From Tenodera sinensis (Eukaryota; Arthropoda; Insecta; Mantodea; Mantidae), in assembly GCA_030765045.1 (NCBI GenBank), contig CM060972.1, forward strand, positions 55,256,971 to 55,320,970: DNA of 64,000 bases. The letters run 5' to 3'. A model generated the notes under the pieces. The model was not told the DNA's origin. It did no database searches and worked only from the letters and a program-made list of their open reading frames with translations. Positions 1 to 8,547 of this stretch are shown here, piece after piece (the first letter of the stretch is position 1; every line of letters begins with the position of its first letter). The translations under genes were made by a program, and so were the position numbers.

Positions 1-430
1 TAATGCAGCCTGAAAAGTCAGGGCTGGCGGAGCACTGCTTTGAAAAAGACCACAGAGCTAACTTCAAAGAAACGACCATTGTGGCAAAATGTAGCGGTTT
101 ATGGGAACGGAGGGTTAAGGAGGCTCTGGCCCTCTCCTCCGAGAAGAGTACACTGAACCGGGATGCTGGATTGCAGTTTAGTCCATCTTGGAAACCAGCC
201 TTAAAATTGGAAATCGACTGACTCGGAAAACACAGATTCCAACGGAGCGGTGAACCACCTCCACACTAGACTGGGTGTTTTCTACTCGGTACGTACTGGC
301 TGACAGTACTGGTCCCTTCACTCTTGCTAGTCATTCATCATGAAGATGGGAGAGATGTACACTCCCGAAACGTTGATGTCTTTTCATCACTACACCTGGC
401 TCGAAGCCCGAGAGCATCTTGAATATCTAC
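1..430 (+). mobile_element. 3' end of a Penelope-like element (copy A)
   Basis: This is the end of a Penelope-like retroelement that enters from the left edge. The first ~220 bases encode the region after the GIY-YIG nuclease domain and match the corresponding part of the second copy at 4.0-7.8 kb almost residue for residue (both contain GLAEHCFEKDHRANFK). The frame is cut by TGA at 219-221, where the other copy has CGC (Arg), so this is probably a decay stop; homology continues (KHRFQR). About 80 bases absent from the other copy follow. The element then ends in a hammerhead-like segment (331-380) and a terminal segment matching the inverted ends of copy B. It stops near 430, directly against gypsy integrase sequence. 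It is non-functional as seen, and its 5' part lies outside the window. Confidence 0.85.
331..380 (+). ncRNA. decayed hammerhead ribozyme motif of Penelope copy A
   Basis: The GGGAG/CTCCC stem II arms and GAAAC box (367-371) are kept. The first core box reads ATGAAGA instead of CTGANGA, so the invariant C3 is lost, and the cleavage triplet is GTT rather than GTC. By known hammerhead rules, loss of C3 should abolish cleavage. The intact counterpart is at 4064-4117 on the minus strand. Confidence 0.65.
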
Positions 431-1600
431 AAAGAAAGTCTACTGTGGCATATCAACAGCTCACATTTGCCGTAAATACCTCAGAAATCCATAACCTGTC
501 TCATCCTGGGATTCATATGATAACAGAGATGGCCTCAAAAAGATTTATGTGGCCGAACATCAAGAAGGATTACCAAACTTGGGCTAAAGCCTCTCTGGAA
601 TGTCACAAGTGTAAGTTCAGAAGCCAAAAAATCAGTTCTAGCAGAATTACCAGGTGAGCTATTTCAGTACATCAATTTAGATATTGTTGGTCCCTACCTC
701 CAGTAAAAGATTTTCATTACCTTTTGACTACTGTTGACAGATTCTCTTGCTGGATAAAAGAAGTAGCTTTAGAAGATCAAAGAGCCAAAACTGTAGATAA
801 GAGCTTAATCTCCTGTTGGTTCTTAAGAAGTAGTAGCAAACATCACAACAGATCAAGGTGTCAATTCGAAAGTCAGCTGCATGGGCGTCGCGAACGGGGG
901 GCAAGGGGGGGCCACGGCCCCCCCTTGGAAGTTGGTGAGCTCAATGTGCAATCAATTACTGACTATTAAACTATTATTTTAATTAAGAACAATTGTTATT
1001 TAGCATAAATCAATACGGTTATGTGCAACAAATATAAATTTTGACAATAAAATAATTAATTAATAATATACGATTGCAAATTTCCAACATGTGCCCCCCC
1101 CCCCCCCTGGAAAAAAGTCTGCCGACGCTCATGGTCAGCTGTATAGGACCATGGTCAAATATCTAGGTTCACAGAGTAGCTCCACAACTGTCTACCACCC
1201 ACAATCAAGTGGATTAATTGAACGCTAACACAGGACCTTGAAAATATCATCTGCTTAATGTGCATTTTTGGTTGGAATCTCTTCCTGTGGTGCAGTTAGG
1301 TATTAGCACTGCAAACAAAGAAGACTTATGTTGTTCATCGGCTGAATTAGACTACAGCACTGCTATTCATCTTCCAGATGAACCACTTGTTCAGTCCCCT
1401 GATATCTCCCAAGACTTTGTGAGACGTTTGCAGGATATTATCTGCTCAATGAAATCAGTCCCAACTTTTAAGCACGGGCACAGAACTGTTTTTGTCTTGA
1501 AGGAACTTGCAACATCTTCACATGTCTTTGTATGCCAAGGTGCTACAACATCACCGCTTAAACCTACTTACTCAGGAACCTCTCAAATACATGAAACGAT
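431..1600 (+). pseudogene. Ty3/gypsy integrase remnant, frameshifted and split by a MITE
   Basis: Several frames together spell a Ty3/gypsy integrase. An HHCC zinc-binding region lies at ~475-620 (HNLSHPG, then ECHKC). The start of the catalytic core (INLDIVGPY, then TTVDRFSCW with the first Asp) lies at ~660-770. The second Asp is in TDQGVNFESQL at ~851-880. After a 254-bp insertion come the last core segment with its Glu (YHPQSSGLIER) at ~1190-1228 and a C-terminal tail (WLESLP ... PLKPTYSG) at ~1268-1575. Stops and frame changes occur throughout, for example TAA directly after IER. In a complete element this enzyme would insert the reverse-transcribed cDNA. No gag, RT or LTR was found next to it, so it is an isolated fossil. 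The family call is firm; the exact clade is not. Confidence 0.85.
880..1133. mobile_element. hAT-like MITE inserted in the gypsy integrase
   Basis: The 254-bp insert is flanked by an exact 8-bp direct repeat, GTCAGCTG (872-879 and 1134-1141); removing one copy restores the integrase reading across the site. Its ends are imperfect inverted repeats, CATGGGCGTCG at 880-890 and the complement of CATGAGCGTCG at 1123-1133 (10 of 11 match). An 11-bp perfect hairpin with a 2-base loop lies just inside the left end (903-926), and a C-run lies near the right end. It has no coding capacity. An 8-bp duplication with short, G-rich ends is typical of non-autonomous hAT elements; the superfamily call is inferred from that. 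Confidence 0.75.
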
Positions 1601-1757
1601 CTCCATAGATCGATCCATAGACAGACTGACAGACAGACACACACACATGGACCTTTTCTAAAAATTCTTTTTTGGATTCAGGGGGTTTCCAAACATATAT
1701 TTCCAGTGAAATATTGACATCAAATTTTTGGGTGGAATACAGTAGAGAAAGTAAAAA
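1598..1757 (-). repeat. ~850-bp interspersed repeat, left-end fragment (copy a)
   Basis: Read on the minus strand, it starts with ACTTTCTCTACT (1752-1741), passes the conserved blocks for 'cacccaaaaattt' and 'gggggt...ccaaaaaag', and reaches the GT/CT-rich block near 1600. It is the left ~150 bases of the family seen fully at 10.2, 11.3, 15.4, 16.7 and 61.6 kb. No coding potential was seen. Confidence 0.7.
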
Positions 1758-1956
1758 TATACTATAATGGTATTGCAATGTCTATTACATGTGCTTACTG
1801 CTGGGTTTGTCTGTTGGACTTGGAAATTTGTCTGCCATTAAGCATGAATCCACTCATTCATGGATCATTGCATATATATGGAGATAAAAGTTTTATACAT
1901 AAATAATGTAATGAGTCTGAATAACATTTGTTGAAATTTGTTGAAATTATTCAATC

Positions 1957-2164
1957 TCACCAAAGGGGTCAGGGTTTGATCCCAGGCAACCACAGTGGGA
2001 TTCATGTTGGACGAAGCGGTGCTGGGGCAGGTTTCCTCCAGGTTCTCTGGTTACCCCCACCATCTCATTCCACCGGTGTTCCATTTTAATTCCATGTATC
2101 ATCAGTATTGGCACCTGTGGTGTCATAGAAGTAAAACAGGGCATTAAACACTAAAAAAAAAAAC
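1957..2164 (+). mobile_element. tRNA-derived SINE, 5'-truncated, diverged
   Basis: The sequence begins inside the tRNA-like head at the B-box-like GGTTTGATCCC and continues through a body clearly homologous to the SINE at 2984-3226 ('gacgaagcgg', 'catctcattccac', 'catgtatcatcagt', 'gcattaaacact'). It ends in a run of A. The A-box half is missing or unrecognisable. Confidence 0.75.
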
Positions 2165-2971
2165 AGACTATTCAAATTAAGTTAAAATCAGACGAACTTA
2201 TGGTTTACTTTCTAAAAATTTCAGATTTCTAGACAAGCCACAACAAGCATGAAGCCGAATGTTATATATCAAAGTTAGAAGAATATTTCTTATCTTTCTT
2301 TTAATTTTCCTGTAATCAGTACAGAATGAAGGTTAGTTTACACAGAGTCTCATTAAAACTTATAACTTTTAGGTACCCTAGTGCATCATATAGACTTGAA
2401 AAGTTATATATAGAAATCAGTTAAACATTTGTCAATAGATTTTGAATTTGTGAGAAATTGGAATAGACTTGAATATATGTATAATGAGTCACTTCCAAGT
2501 CACTTTAAATCAGTACATAATTAGATTTACTTGTAGAAATGCATGACTTTTAGGCAACTTGCTGCATGTAATAAGTTAATACTTTGTCACTTTAATATTA
2601 GGTACCAAAGCTTTAAAATTTGACTGAAATCTATTAAATATAATAGTAGTTGTATGGAATGTCTCCTAAAAGAATATTTATAATTGTTAAAATTATTTTC
2701 CAAAATAATCAAAATAAGTTTGACAATGCTACTGCAATCAACCATGATATGAATACCTTAAAACTTAGAACTATGCATACATTTATAAACATATTTAAAA
2801 CTTACTGTAACTTATTCTTGTTTGCCTCAATGGTCTCCATATGGTTTCTTGGTTCAGTACCAAAGCACTTGAAGCTAAGAGTGCTAGATGACTGTCTTCT
2901 GTAGTTCAGGAGGGAAGTGGAAGGAGGCACTGTAGTTAGCCTTGTCTCAACATGTGAACATCAGTCACAGT
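2165..2971. other. AT-rich intergenic stretch, no gene recognised
   Basis: The sequence is AT-rich with short random open frames (for example 2650-2904) that show no recognisable motif. I see no repeat shared with the rest of the window. Confidence 0.5.
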
Positions 2972-2983
2972 AGGGTATAAAAT

Positions 2984-3226
2984 GGCGGCGCCGTGGCCGA
3001 GCGGTTAGCGCACTCGCCTACCACCTAGGCGGCCCGGGTTCGATCCCAGGGACCCGCATGTGGTATTCGTGGTGGACGAAGCGGCATCAGGGCGGGTTTT
3101 CTCCGGGTGCTCCGGTTTCCCCCGCCATCTCATTCCACTGGTGCTCCATCTTCATGTATCATCAGTGCCACCGCCTGCAGTGCCGTAGTAGTAAAAGCGG
3201 GCGTTAAACACTACAACAACAACCAC
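2984..3226 (+). mobile_element. tRNA-derived SINE, nearly full length
   Basis: The tRNA-like head has A-box TGGCCGAGCGGTTAG and B-box GGTTCGATCCC, resembling a Leu/Ser-type tRNA. A GC-rich body and an ACA-rich tail (CACTACAACAACAACCAC) follow. A 9-bp target duplication AGGGTATAA flanks it (2972-2980 and 3227-3235). The 3' stretch ends in GCGTTAAACACTACAACAA, resembling the 3' ends of the SINE at 1957-2164 and of the one on the minus strand at ~63.0 kb. This suggests mobilisation by one LINE partner, which is inference. Confidence 0.85.
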
Positions 3227-3283
3227 AGGGTATAATGATTTTCCAATACAGATCTAGTAATTGCCTAAAATGCTTGTAGTATA

Positions 3284-3790
3284 TACATATACTGGGTGTA
3301 CAAAAAAAAAAACACTGACAATGCTTAGTATGTTGTGCGGGATGGCAAACTGACTGGTTTTCAGATAGCAACCGCTGTCCAGAAATGCATGGTTTGGACG
3401 TTGTAGGAAGTCGGAGTGTGAGATGGGTGTGTGTTCCCATTTCGTCAATAAATCCAACATCGAGCTGTCTACATTACAAACTGGCTTTGAACTGTGTACC
3501 TTGTACATCATTTCAGAGCCTATATTGGCAGTGGTGAGCCCCATGCACATGACAACCTGTGGTTATCTTTGAAGATTTTCGATCGCTCTGTGGACTTGAG
3601 CCATAAGATCCGCTGCTGACATTACAGGAGTGTCATACATCATACCTCCACAGAAAATAGTTGCGAGGTCTCAGATCTGCCAACCAAGCTGGCCATGGAA
3701 CTGGCCACCTTTACCAGATATTGATTGATTTGTATATGTGACGTTGAGATGATTCCGCACATTTACATCAAAGAGAGCTGGAACCCATGT
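3284..3790 (-). pseudogene. Tc1/mariner-like transposase 3' remnant
   Basis: Read on the minus strand in two frames, this encodes the end of an IS630/Tc1/mariner-superfamily transposase. Upstream is a segment like VRNHLNVTYTN..ISGKGGQF. Next come PWPAWLADLRPRNYFLW, corresponding to the family's PW-x-SPDL-x-P-x-(D/E)-FLW block around the third catalytic position, and MYDTPVMSAADLMAQV. Frameshifts and stops break it. It ends near 3291 at ACTGGGTGT, which resembles a terminal inverted repeat. A second, shorter copy in the opposite orientation lies at 7775-7925. The superfamily is well supported; the subfamily is uncertain. Confidence 0.65.
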
Positions 3791-4006
3791 CAGCTAATTC
3801 AGCAGCTGTGTACTTGTATGTGTCACACTGCTGTTAAAAATGTTACTGTACTGGAAACTACACACGTAACACAGTAGGATATGCACCAAGGACTCTATGG
3901 ATGAATTTAGCGCATGTGCAATAATGTTATTATGCTTAGATTGTTCATCTGAGTACACAGACGGCTAAAGGGTAGCATAACTTCCATATTAAGATACCAA
4001 AATGAA
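3791..4006. other. spacer between transposase remnant and Penelope copy B
   Basis: No gene or repeat was recognised here. Confidence 0.4.
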
Positions 4007-4018
4007 TGCTAAAACACT

Positions 4019-4087
4019 TATTCAAGCTGTTCTCGGGCTTCGAGCCAGGTGAAGTGATGAAGAGCCATCGACGTTTCGGGAGCGTAC
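4019..4087. repeat. terminal inverted segment of Penelope copy B (outer 3' side)
   Basis: This is the inverted partner of 7660-7728: 69 bases with one mismatch. A diverged version in the same orientation as 7660-7728 ends copy A at ~360-430. Confidence 0.85.
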
Positions 4088-4117
4088 ATCTCTCCCATCA
4101 TCAGGATGATGAATGGC
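4064..4117 (-). ncRNA. hammerhead ribozyme motif of Penelope-like element
   Basis: The minus strand carries all core parts in order: CTGATGA (4104-4098), a 5-bp stem II formed by GGGAG and CTCCC around a short loop, GAAAC, and GTC at the cleavage position (GAAACGTC at 4077-4070). CATC before the core pairs with GATG after GTC to close stem I, and an outer GCCAT/ATGGC pairing is possible. Stem III is only A-C/G-T with no loop, the minimal form described in Penelope-like elements and thought to work as a dimer. One base (T) is unpaired between the first core box and stem II. Its inferred role is self-cleavage of tandem element transcripts. Activity is untested. Confidence 0.75.
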
Positions 4118-4121
4118 TACC

Positions 4122-6360
4122 TTTTTTTTTTTTTTTTTTTTTTTTTATTTTTTTTATTTTTTTTTTTTTTTTTTTTGAAAGGGGAGACAGAAGTAGAGTT
4201 GGAGGGAAAAAGAGTTGGCTTATCTCGCCGGGATGGGAGCAGGGAAGGGGAAAACTTAGCAACTAAAGACTTAAGACGAGGGAAGTAAGTAGAGGGTGGG
4301 TGTGATGGAGTCCCGCAATAAGCACCTCCGTTAGTTTAGGTGACAATGAGGCTTCCGCGGGTTGGCGGGAGCAGGTAAGGATATGTCCAGGTCATGACCA
4401 TGACCTAGGGCCCTGGCCAAGACACATGGGGAAGTAGAAGGTGAGAGTGGTTTGGAAGTTGGAGTGAGTTCTTTATTTCAGTAGGTGCGCACTTTTGTGC
4501 TTTGTGTGTAGTCACTGCAGGTGCTCCCATGGAATTTTGCCAAGTATGTATGGTATGATTTGTTCATTCGTTATTCCTGAACTGTCGCAGAGTCCATAAC
4601 TGCACTTCTCGGTGCATGGGCTGTCGTAGTGATTGGAGTAGCCTCCCCTACGGAGACGTTTGAGATCCTGATGTGTCAATCTGCGTTGAATTGGTTTTGG
4701 TTTCACTGGCTGAGGAGTATCTGTTTGTGTTGCAGCGTCTGATGTGGCATATACGGCGATGGTGTTCTCTATCCGATACAGCTTGCGCTGTATGGACTCG
4801 AGAACTTCACTGTTTTCCAGCTCAATGACGGCTGCTCGGAGTTGATGTAGGAGCCGGGCTGCCGCGTTGAACCCAGTGGTGTGATGAGTGAGTTGTCGGG
4901 CGACCGCAGCGTGGCGCTTGCGACTCTCCCGAATGTGCTTCTTGGTGTTAGCGTGTAGTGTCGAGACGGTCTGAGAGAGAGCTGTGACACTCTCTATGGC
5001 AATTTCTCTGAATTCCTGGACTGCTGAAGTGGTGTTTTGCAGGTCGTTGTTAGAGTGTTGTGACAGGGCGGTAACTGCTGATGTCAGTGAAGTGACGGCT
5101 AAAGTAAGTTCCTTGTAGGTGTCCTCTATGTGGCGTAGTCGTTCGTCAAGGCCGGAGACTGAGGAATGCAACTCCCTGGCCTCGGTGCTGCGTTGCTCCA
5201 CTCTTGATGTTGCAACTGCGTAAGAAGTGGTGCTGCGTGGTGCAGGTGCGTCGGCCGAGGTTGGTGTGGGTGTTTGATGTGGCTGTGAGGCTGCGCTGGG
5301 TGGTGTTGTCTGCCTGTTGAGTTCCTTAGGGTAAAGCGGGCACTGCGCCTGACCTGTAAAGTGGCCAAAGCCATTACAGGTGGCGCAGAACCGGCGACGG
5401 CGGCGTAGATCGTGACTGGTGCACACACTAGTGAGGCAGTAGGCCCCACAGTAATGGCACCGGGGTGCGGCGCTGCAGGTGGTGGCGTCGTGCCCATATC
5501 TGCAACATCTGCGACAGGGCACTTGTCGTGTAGTCCGGGCGGGCTCAGCAGGGAGGCGTCGTCCGAGTAAGGGCAAGCCCGTCCTTATGGCGGCTTCTCG
5601 GTCTGCTGAGTCGGCGAAGATGATCCTTATCATGTGTGTTGGTCCCCGAGATGTGATGATACGAGTGGCCCTCATTGCTGACGGCCACTCGTGTTGTGCT
5701 GTGCTGAGTAGATGCCTCGCTGGAAAGTCGCGAGGAACTCCTCGGATAATAACACTGGCTCCCGAGGGGGAACCAGTGTGTGCTGGCGGCGGTGGTGTGT
5801 TGGCCGGGAGACGTTCTGAGGGCGCTGGTGGTGGAGACGGCAGCTCCAGGATTGGCACTGCCACTGCCTCTCCCGGGGAGCTAGCCTCCTGCCTGACTGG
5901 CAGCGGCCGCTCGACTGGCTGCCTCTCTGACTGCGGTGAAGTGATGTCAGTGGCGCTCGGCGCGGCGGTGGCCGCAACTACGGCGGCTGTGTTGGTTGTC
6001 TCGGCGGTGACGATTTCTCTAGCTGTCTTGGCGCTGGTGATGCTTTTGGGATCCGGGGCCGATGTGGTTCCAGATCCCGGCGTTGGCGGCGGTTTCCTGC
6101 GTAGTTTTCTTCTTCCCATATCCGGCGAGTCGTATCACCCGGCACAACATATACACGATGCATGTATTGCATGCTAATACATACGCCACACTGCCGGGGT
6201 GCTACGCGGAACCCGACAACATACTTACACTACTCTAGCACCCTGTCCCCCTGCTTGTGCATGCGCATGTGCATGGGGAGGCGATGTAGCTCCTCTGGAT
6301 GATCGCCACCGAGGACGGCGGGTTGGGGCCATCCTTATTAAAAAAAAAAAAAAAAAAAAA
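4122..6360 (-). mobile_element. ORF1-only LINE derivative (half-LINE-like)
   Basis: This unit is inserted into the last codons of Penelope copy B, with a short repeat GGCTAC on both sides (4115-4120 and 6361-6366). On the minus strand it has a ~220-base leader, a single long frame (6119-4512), a ~330-base 3' UTR and an interrupted A-tail (4176-4122). No endonuclease or RT frame lies between ORF1 and the tail, so it must depend on enzymes from elsewhere. This is the organisation of half-LINE (HAL1-type) derivatives. Unusually, its 5' end on the minus strand starts with a run of ~21 T (6360-6340), so homopolymers bound both ends. Confidence 0.75.
4512..6119 (-). CDS. LINE ORF1 (Gag-like zinc-knuckle protein)
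   Basis: The 535-residue frame is uninterrupted. Residues ~1-115 are a Pro/Ala/Thr-rich basic N-terminus (starts MGRRKLRRKPPP). Residues ~120-195 form an RRM-like fold segment (VIIRGVPRDFPARHLL ... MIRIIFADSADREAAI). It is followed by a Cys/His cluster of CCHC-type knuckles at ~200-265 (CRRCCRYGHDATTC, CHYCGAYC, then CATCNGFGHFTGQAQC). A linker and a long helical, coiled-coil-like region (~310-460) come next, then a short basic/Cys-containing tail. This layout is that of Jockey-superfamily ORF1 proteins, which bind the element RNA as multimers. The start is the first ATG of the frame. An intact frame in an element lacking ORF2 suggests recent insertion. High GC sets it apart from its AT-rich surroundings. 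Confidence 0.8.
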   Translation of the reverse strand: MGRRKLRRKPPPTPGSGTTSAPDPKSITSAKTAREIVTAETTNTAAVVAATAAPSATDITSPQSERQPVERPLPVRQEASSPGEAVAVPILELPSPPPAPSERLPANTPPPPAHTGSPSGASVIIRGVPRDFPARHLLSTAQHEWPSAMRATRIITSRGPTHMIRIIFADSADREAAIRTGLPLLGRRLPAEPARTTRQVPCRRCCRYGHDATTCSAAPRCHYCGAYCLTSVCTSHDLRRRRRFCATCNGFGHFTGQAQCPLYPKELNRQTTPPSAASQPHQTPTPTSADAPAPRSTTSYAVATSRVEQRSTEARELHSSVSGLDERLRHIEDTYKELTLAVTSLTSAVTALSQHSNNDLQNTTSAVQEFREIAIESVTALSQTVSTLHANTKKHIRESRKRHAAVARQLTHHTTGFNAAARLLHQLRAAVIELENSEVLESIQRKLYRIENTIAVYATSDAATQTDTPQPVKPKPIQRRLTHQDLKRLRRGGYSNHYDSPCTEKCSYGLCDSSGITNEQIIPYILGKIPWEHLQ

Positions 6361-6361
6361 G

Positions 6362-7659
6362 GCTACGCTGGAATCTGTGTTTTCTCAGGCGGTCAATCTC
6401 TAACCTTAAAGCTGGTTTCCAGGCAGGACTGAACTGCAAACCTGCGTCCCGGTTCAGTGTGTTCCTCTCGGAGGAGATGCACAGAGCCTCCTTAACCTTG
6501 CGTTCCCAGACACCGCTGCATTTTGCCACAATGGTCGTACCTTTGAAGTTAGCTCTGTGGTCTTTTTCAAAGCAATGTTCCGCCAACCCTGACTTTTCAG
6601 GCTGCATTAAGCGTATGGACCGTTCATGTTCCTGGATCCTGGTGGCAATGGTCCTGCCGGTTTGCCCTATGTATGGCGTCCCACATTCACAGGGGATGCG
6701 GTATACCCCTGGTACCTTAAGGTCCAGTTTGTCCTTAACCGATCTCACAAGATGTTTGATTTTCAGAGGCGGACTGTGAATGGTTATGATGTTATGTTTG
6801 GCGAGAATTCTACTGATCCTGCCAGATAGATTGCCAGTGTATGGGATGCAGGCAGTGGCGGTCGGCTTATCTGGTGTTTGTTGTGGTTGTGGTTTTCCTT
6901 TCTTGGCCTTGGAGATAGAGGACTCAATGTCATCTACGGAGTAGCCGTTCTGGCGGAATGTGTACCTCAGGTGTTGTAGTTCTTGCTTGAGGTGGCTGGG
7001 ATCGGAGATAGACACAGCTCTGTGGGCCAAAGTGTTTAGAACTCCAACTCGTTGGGACTTGTGATGGAAACTGTTGGCATTTAGATAGAGGTCGGTGTGT
7101 GTAGGTTTGCGATACACTGCATGCCCCAGAGTGCCGTTGTTATTTCTGGAGACCAGAATGTCCAAAAATGGGAGAGTTCCATCTTTCTCCACTTCCATGG
7201 TGAACTGGATTTGGGGTCGGAGACTGTTGAGGTGTGTGAGGAAGCTAGGCAAAGTGTCTAGTCCATGTGGCCATATAACAAAAGTGTCGTCCACGTACCG
7301 GAAGAAATGGGATGGCTTGAGTGGAGCGGTGGCAAGCATTTCGTGTTCCAGGTGTTCCATATAGAAATTAGCTATTGCAGGTGACAAAGGAGAGCCCATT
7401 GCCACACCGTCTACTTGCTCATAGAACCTTCCACCAAACAGGAAGAAAGTGGACGTCAAAGTGTGCCGGAAGAGCTCGGTGATGTCAGCCGGAAAGTGTT
7501 CCATCAGAAGCTGGATGGTTTCTTGCAACGGTACTCTTGTGAAAAGAGATACTACGTCGAAGCTGACGAGAAGATCAGAAGGCCCAATGGTTATGTTATC
7601 CAACGAGTGTACGAAGCGTGTGGAGTTCGTCACGTGGTGTTCACAACTCCCTACCAGAG
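6362..7659 (-). pseudogene. Penelope-like RT plus GIY-YIG endonuclease, 5'-truncated and 3'-interrupted
   Basis: The open frame (in register from 7693 to the A-run at 6340) begins inside the RT fingers. Visible parts in order are: motif A (LVSFDVVSLFT), motif B (MGSPLSPAIANF), the catalytic motif C (RYVDD), and motifs D/E with PFLDILVSR. After a linker comes the GIY-YIG nuclease (GVYRIPCECGTPYIGQTGR with a following TRIQEHERS). The N-terminal part of the Penelope RT is absent; the frame instead runs into the inverted terminal segment, which supplies a spurious start (MMKSHRRFGS). The C-terminus is cut by the LINE insertion right after KHRFQR. The protein would normally prime and copy the element RNA. 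As it stands it cannot be complete. Otherwise the frame has no stops, so the copy is young. Confidence 0.9.
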
Positions 7660-7728
7660 GTACGCTCCCGAAACGTCGATGGCTCTTCATCACTTCACCT
7701 GGCTCGAACCCCGAGAACAGCTTGAATA
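7660..7728. repeat. terminal inverted segment of Penelope copy B (RT side)
   Basis: This is the inverted partner of 4019-4087 (68 of 69 identical). On the + strand it keeps the 3' half of the hammerhead (CTCCC, GAAACGTC) but lacks CTGATGA, so it cannot form the ribozyme alone. Confidence 0.85.
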
Positions 7729-7774
7729 TGTTCGTCGCCAGGAAAGCTTCAGTTCTTATTTTATTTTGCTAAAA

Positions 7775-7925
7775 CACTGTCACAACTGTTCATTCTTAAA
7801 CTTCGATGCTCTCCAGCGTACAAATCATACATTTCCAGACAGGGCTTCCTATCTGAAAATCAATCAGCTTGCCATCCTGTACAACATACTAAGCCTTGTC
7901 AGTATTTTTGGGACACCCAGTATGT
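7775..7925 (+). repeat. Tc1/mariner-like terminal fragment, second copy
   Basis: Read in reverse complement, it aligns with 3284-3420 along its length ('gttttcagata', 'cttagtatgttgt', 'actgggtgt'). It ends at GGGACACCCAGTA, which resembles the terminal inverted repeat of the transposon whose transposase tail is at 3.3-3.8 kb. It directly abuts the target duplication of Penelope copy B. Confidence 0.6.
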
Positions 7926-7989
7926 GTATATCACAAAATACATTTCTTCATAAATTAATTACACAATATAGGTGTATCAATTAATAAAG

Positions 7990-8490
7990 AAAGAAATTAT
8001 TAAACTAAATAATTAAAACGAATACAATATACTTGTTTACAAATCATTGCCCTATATTACAATGTGCATTTGCAATGTATCAAAAGAAATCCACCTTTTA
8101 TTTTTACTAAATACAAATCTGAATCTAAAGAAGCTTTGTTCTACGTCACATGACATAACAGGTGTGTAATGGAAGAATGACATATACAAATCATAAATCA
8201 TTATTTCAACCCAATAAAACGTTCTTTATGTTGCACATATGTTTTACACCAGAACATTTTTTAATTAGCCAATAACAGAATCTGAGTCTGATTCATCCAG
8301 TTTTTGCAATATTTCAATTACAAAATGAACTGAAGAGCCCTAGGGACTTCTATATGATGCCTGCAGATGTGATATGGTTTTAGAGAAATATTAAAACATA
8401 CTTGAATGAATGGAAGAAAAAAAAACTCCATTAGTCATTCTAAAATAAGAGATTTTACAGTACATTTCTCTAAATCAATGTATTTATTAA
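7990..8490. other. AT-rich stretch, nothing recognised
   Basis: It is AT-rich, with stops in all frames and no motif or repeat that I can tie to another part of the window. Confidence 0.4.
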
Positions 8491-8547
8491 GTGTATGACT
8501 TATAGAGCAGCAGTACTACCAACAACCTGTACTTATGAAGTGCTACC

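Larger units (their letters stand above)
4019..7766 (-). mobile_element. Penelope-like element copy B with inverted ends and nested LINE
   Basis: The element lies on the minus strand and is bounded by a perfect 12-bp direct repeat, TGCTAAAACACT (4007-4018 and 7767-7778), taken as the target-site duplication. Its order on the minus strand is: a short leader (7766-7729); a 69-base terminal segment (7728-7660); a 5'-truncated RT plus GIY-YIG frame (~7659-6367); an inserted ORF1-only LINE (6360-4122); a hammerhead motif (4117-4064); and the same 69-base segment in inverted form (4087-4019). The inverted copies differ at one position. Such 5' truncation with inverted terminal pieces is known for Penelope-like elements. 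The element is dead because of the truncation and the insertion. Confidence 0.85.

Noticed and set aside
4106..4288. Poly-Phe frame near 4.1 kb
   Set aside because: It reads through the LINE A-tail in antisense.
5479..6177. 232-codon + strand frame opposite ORF1
   Set aside because: Antisense shadow of the GC-rich ORF1 with no recognisable domain.
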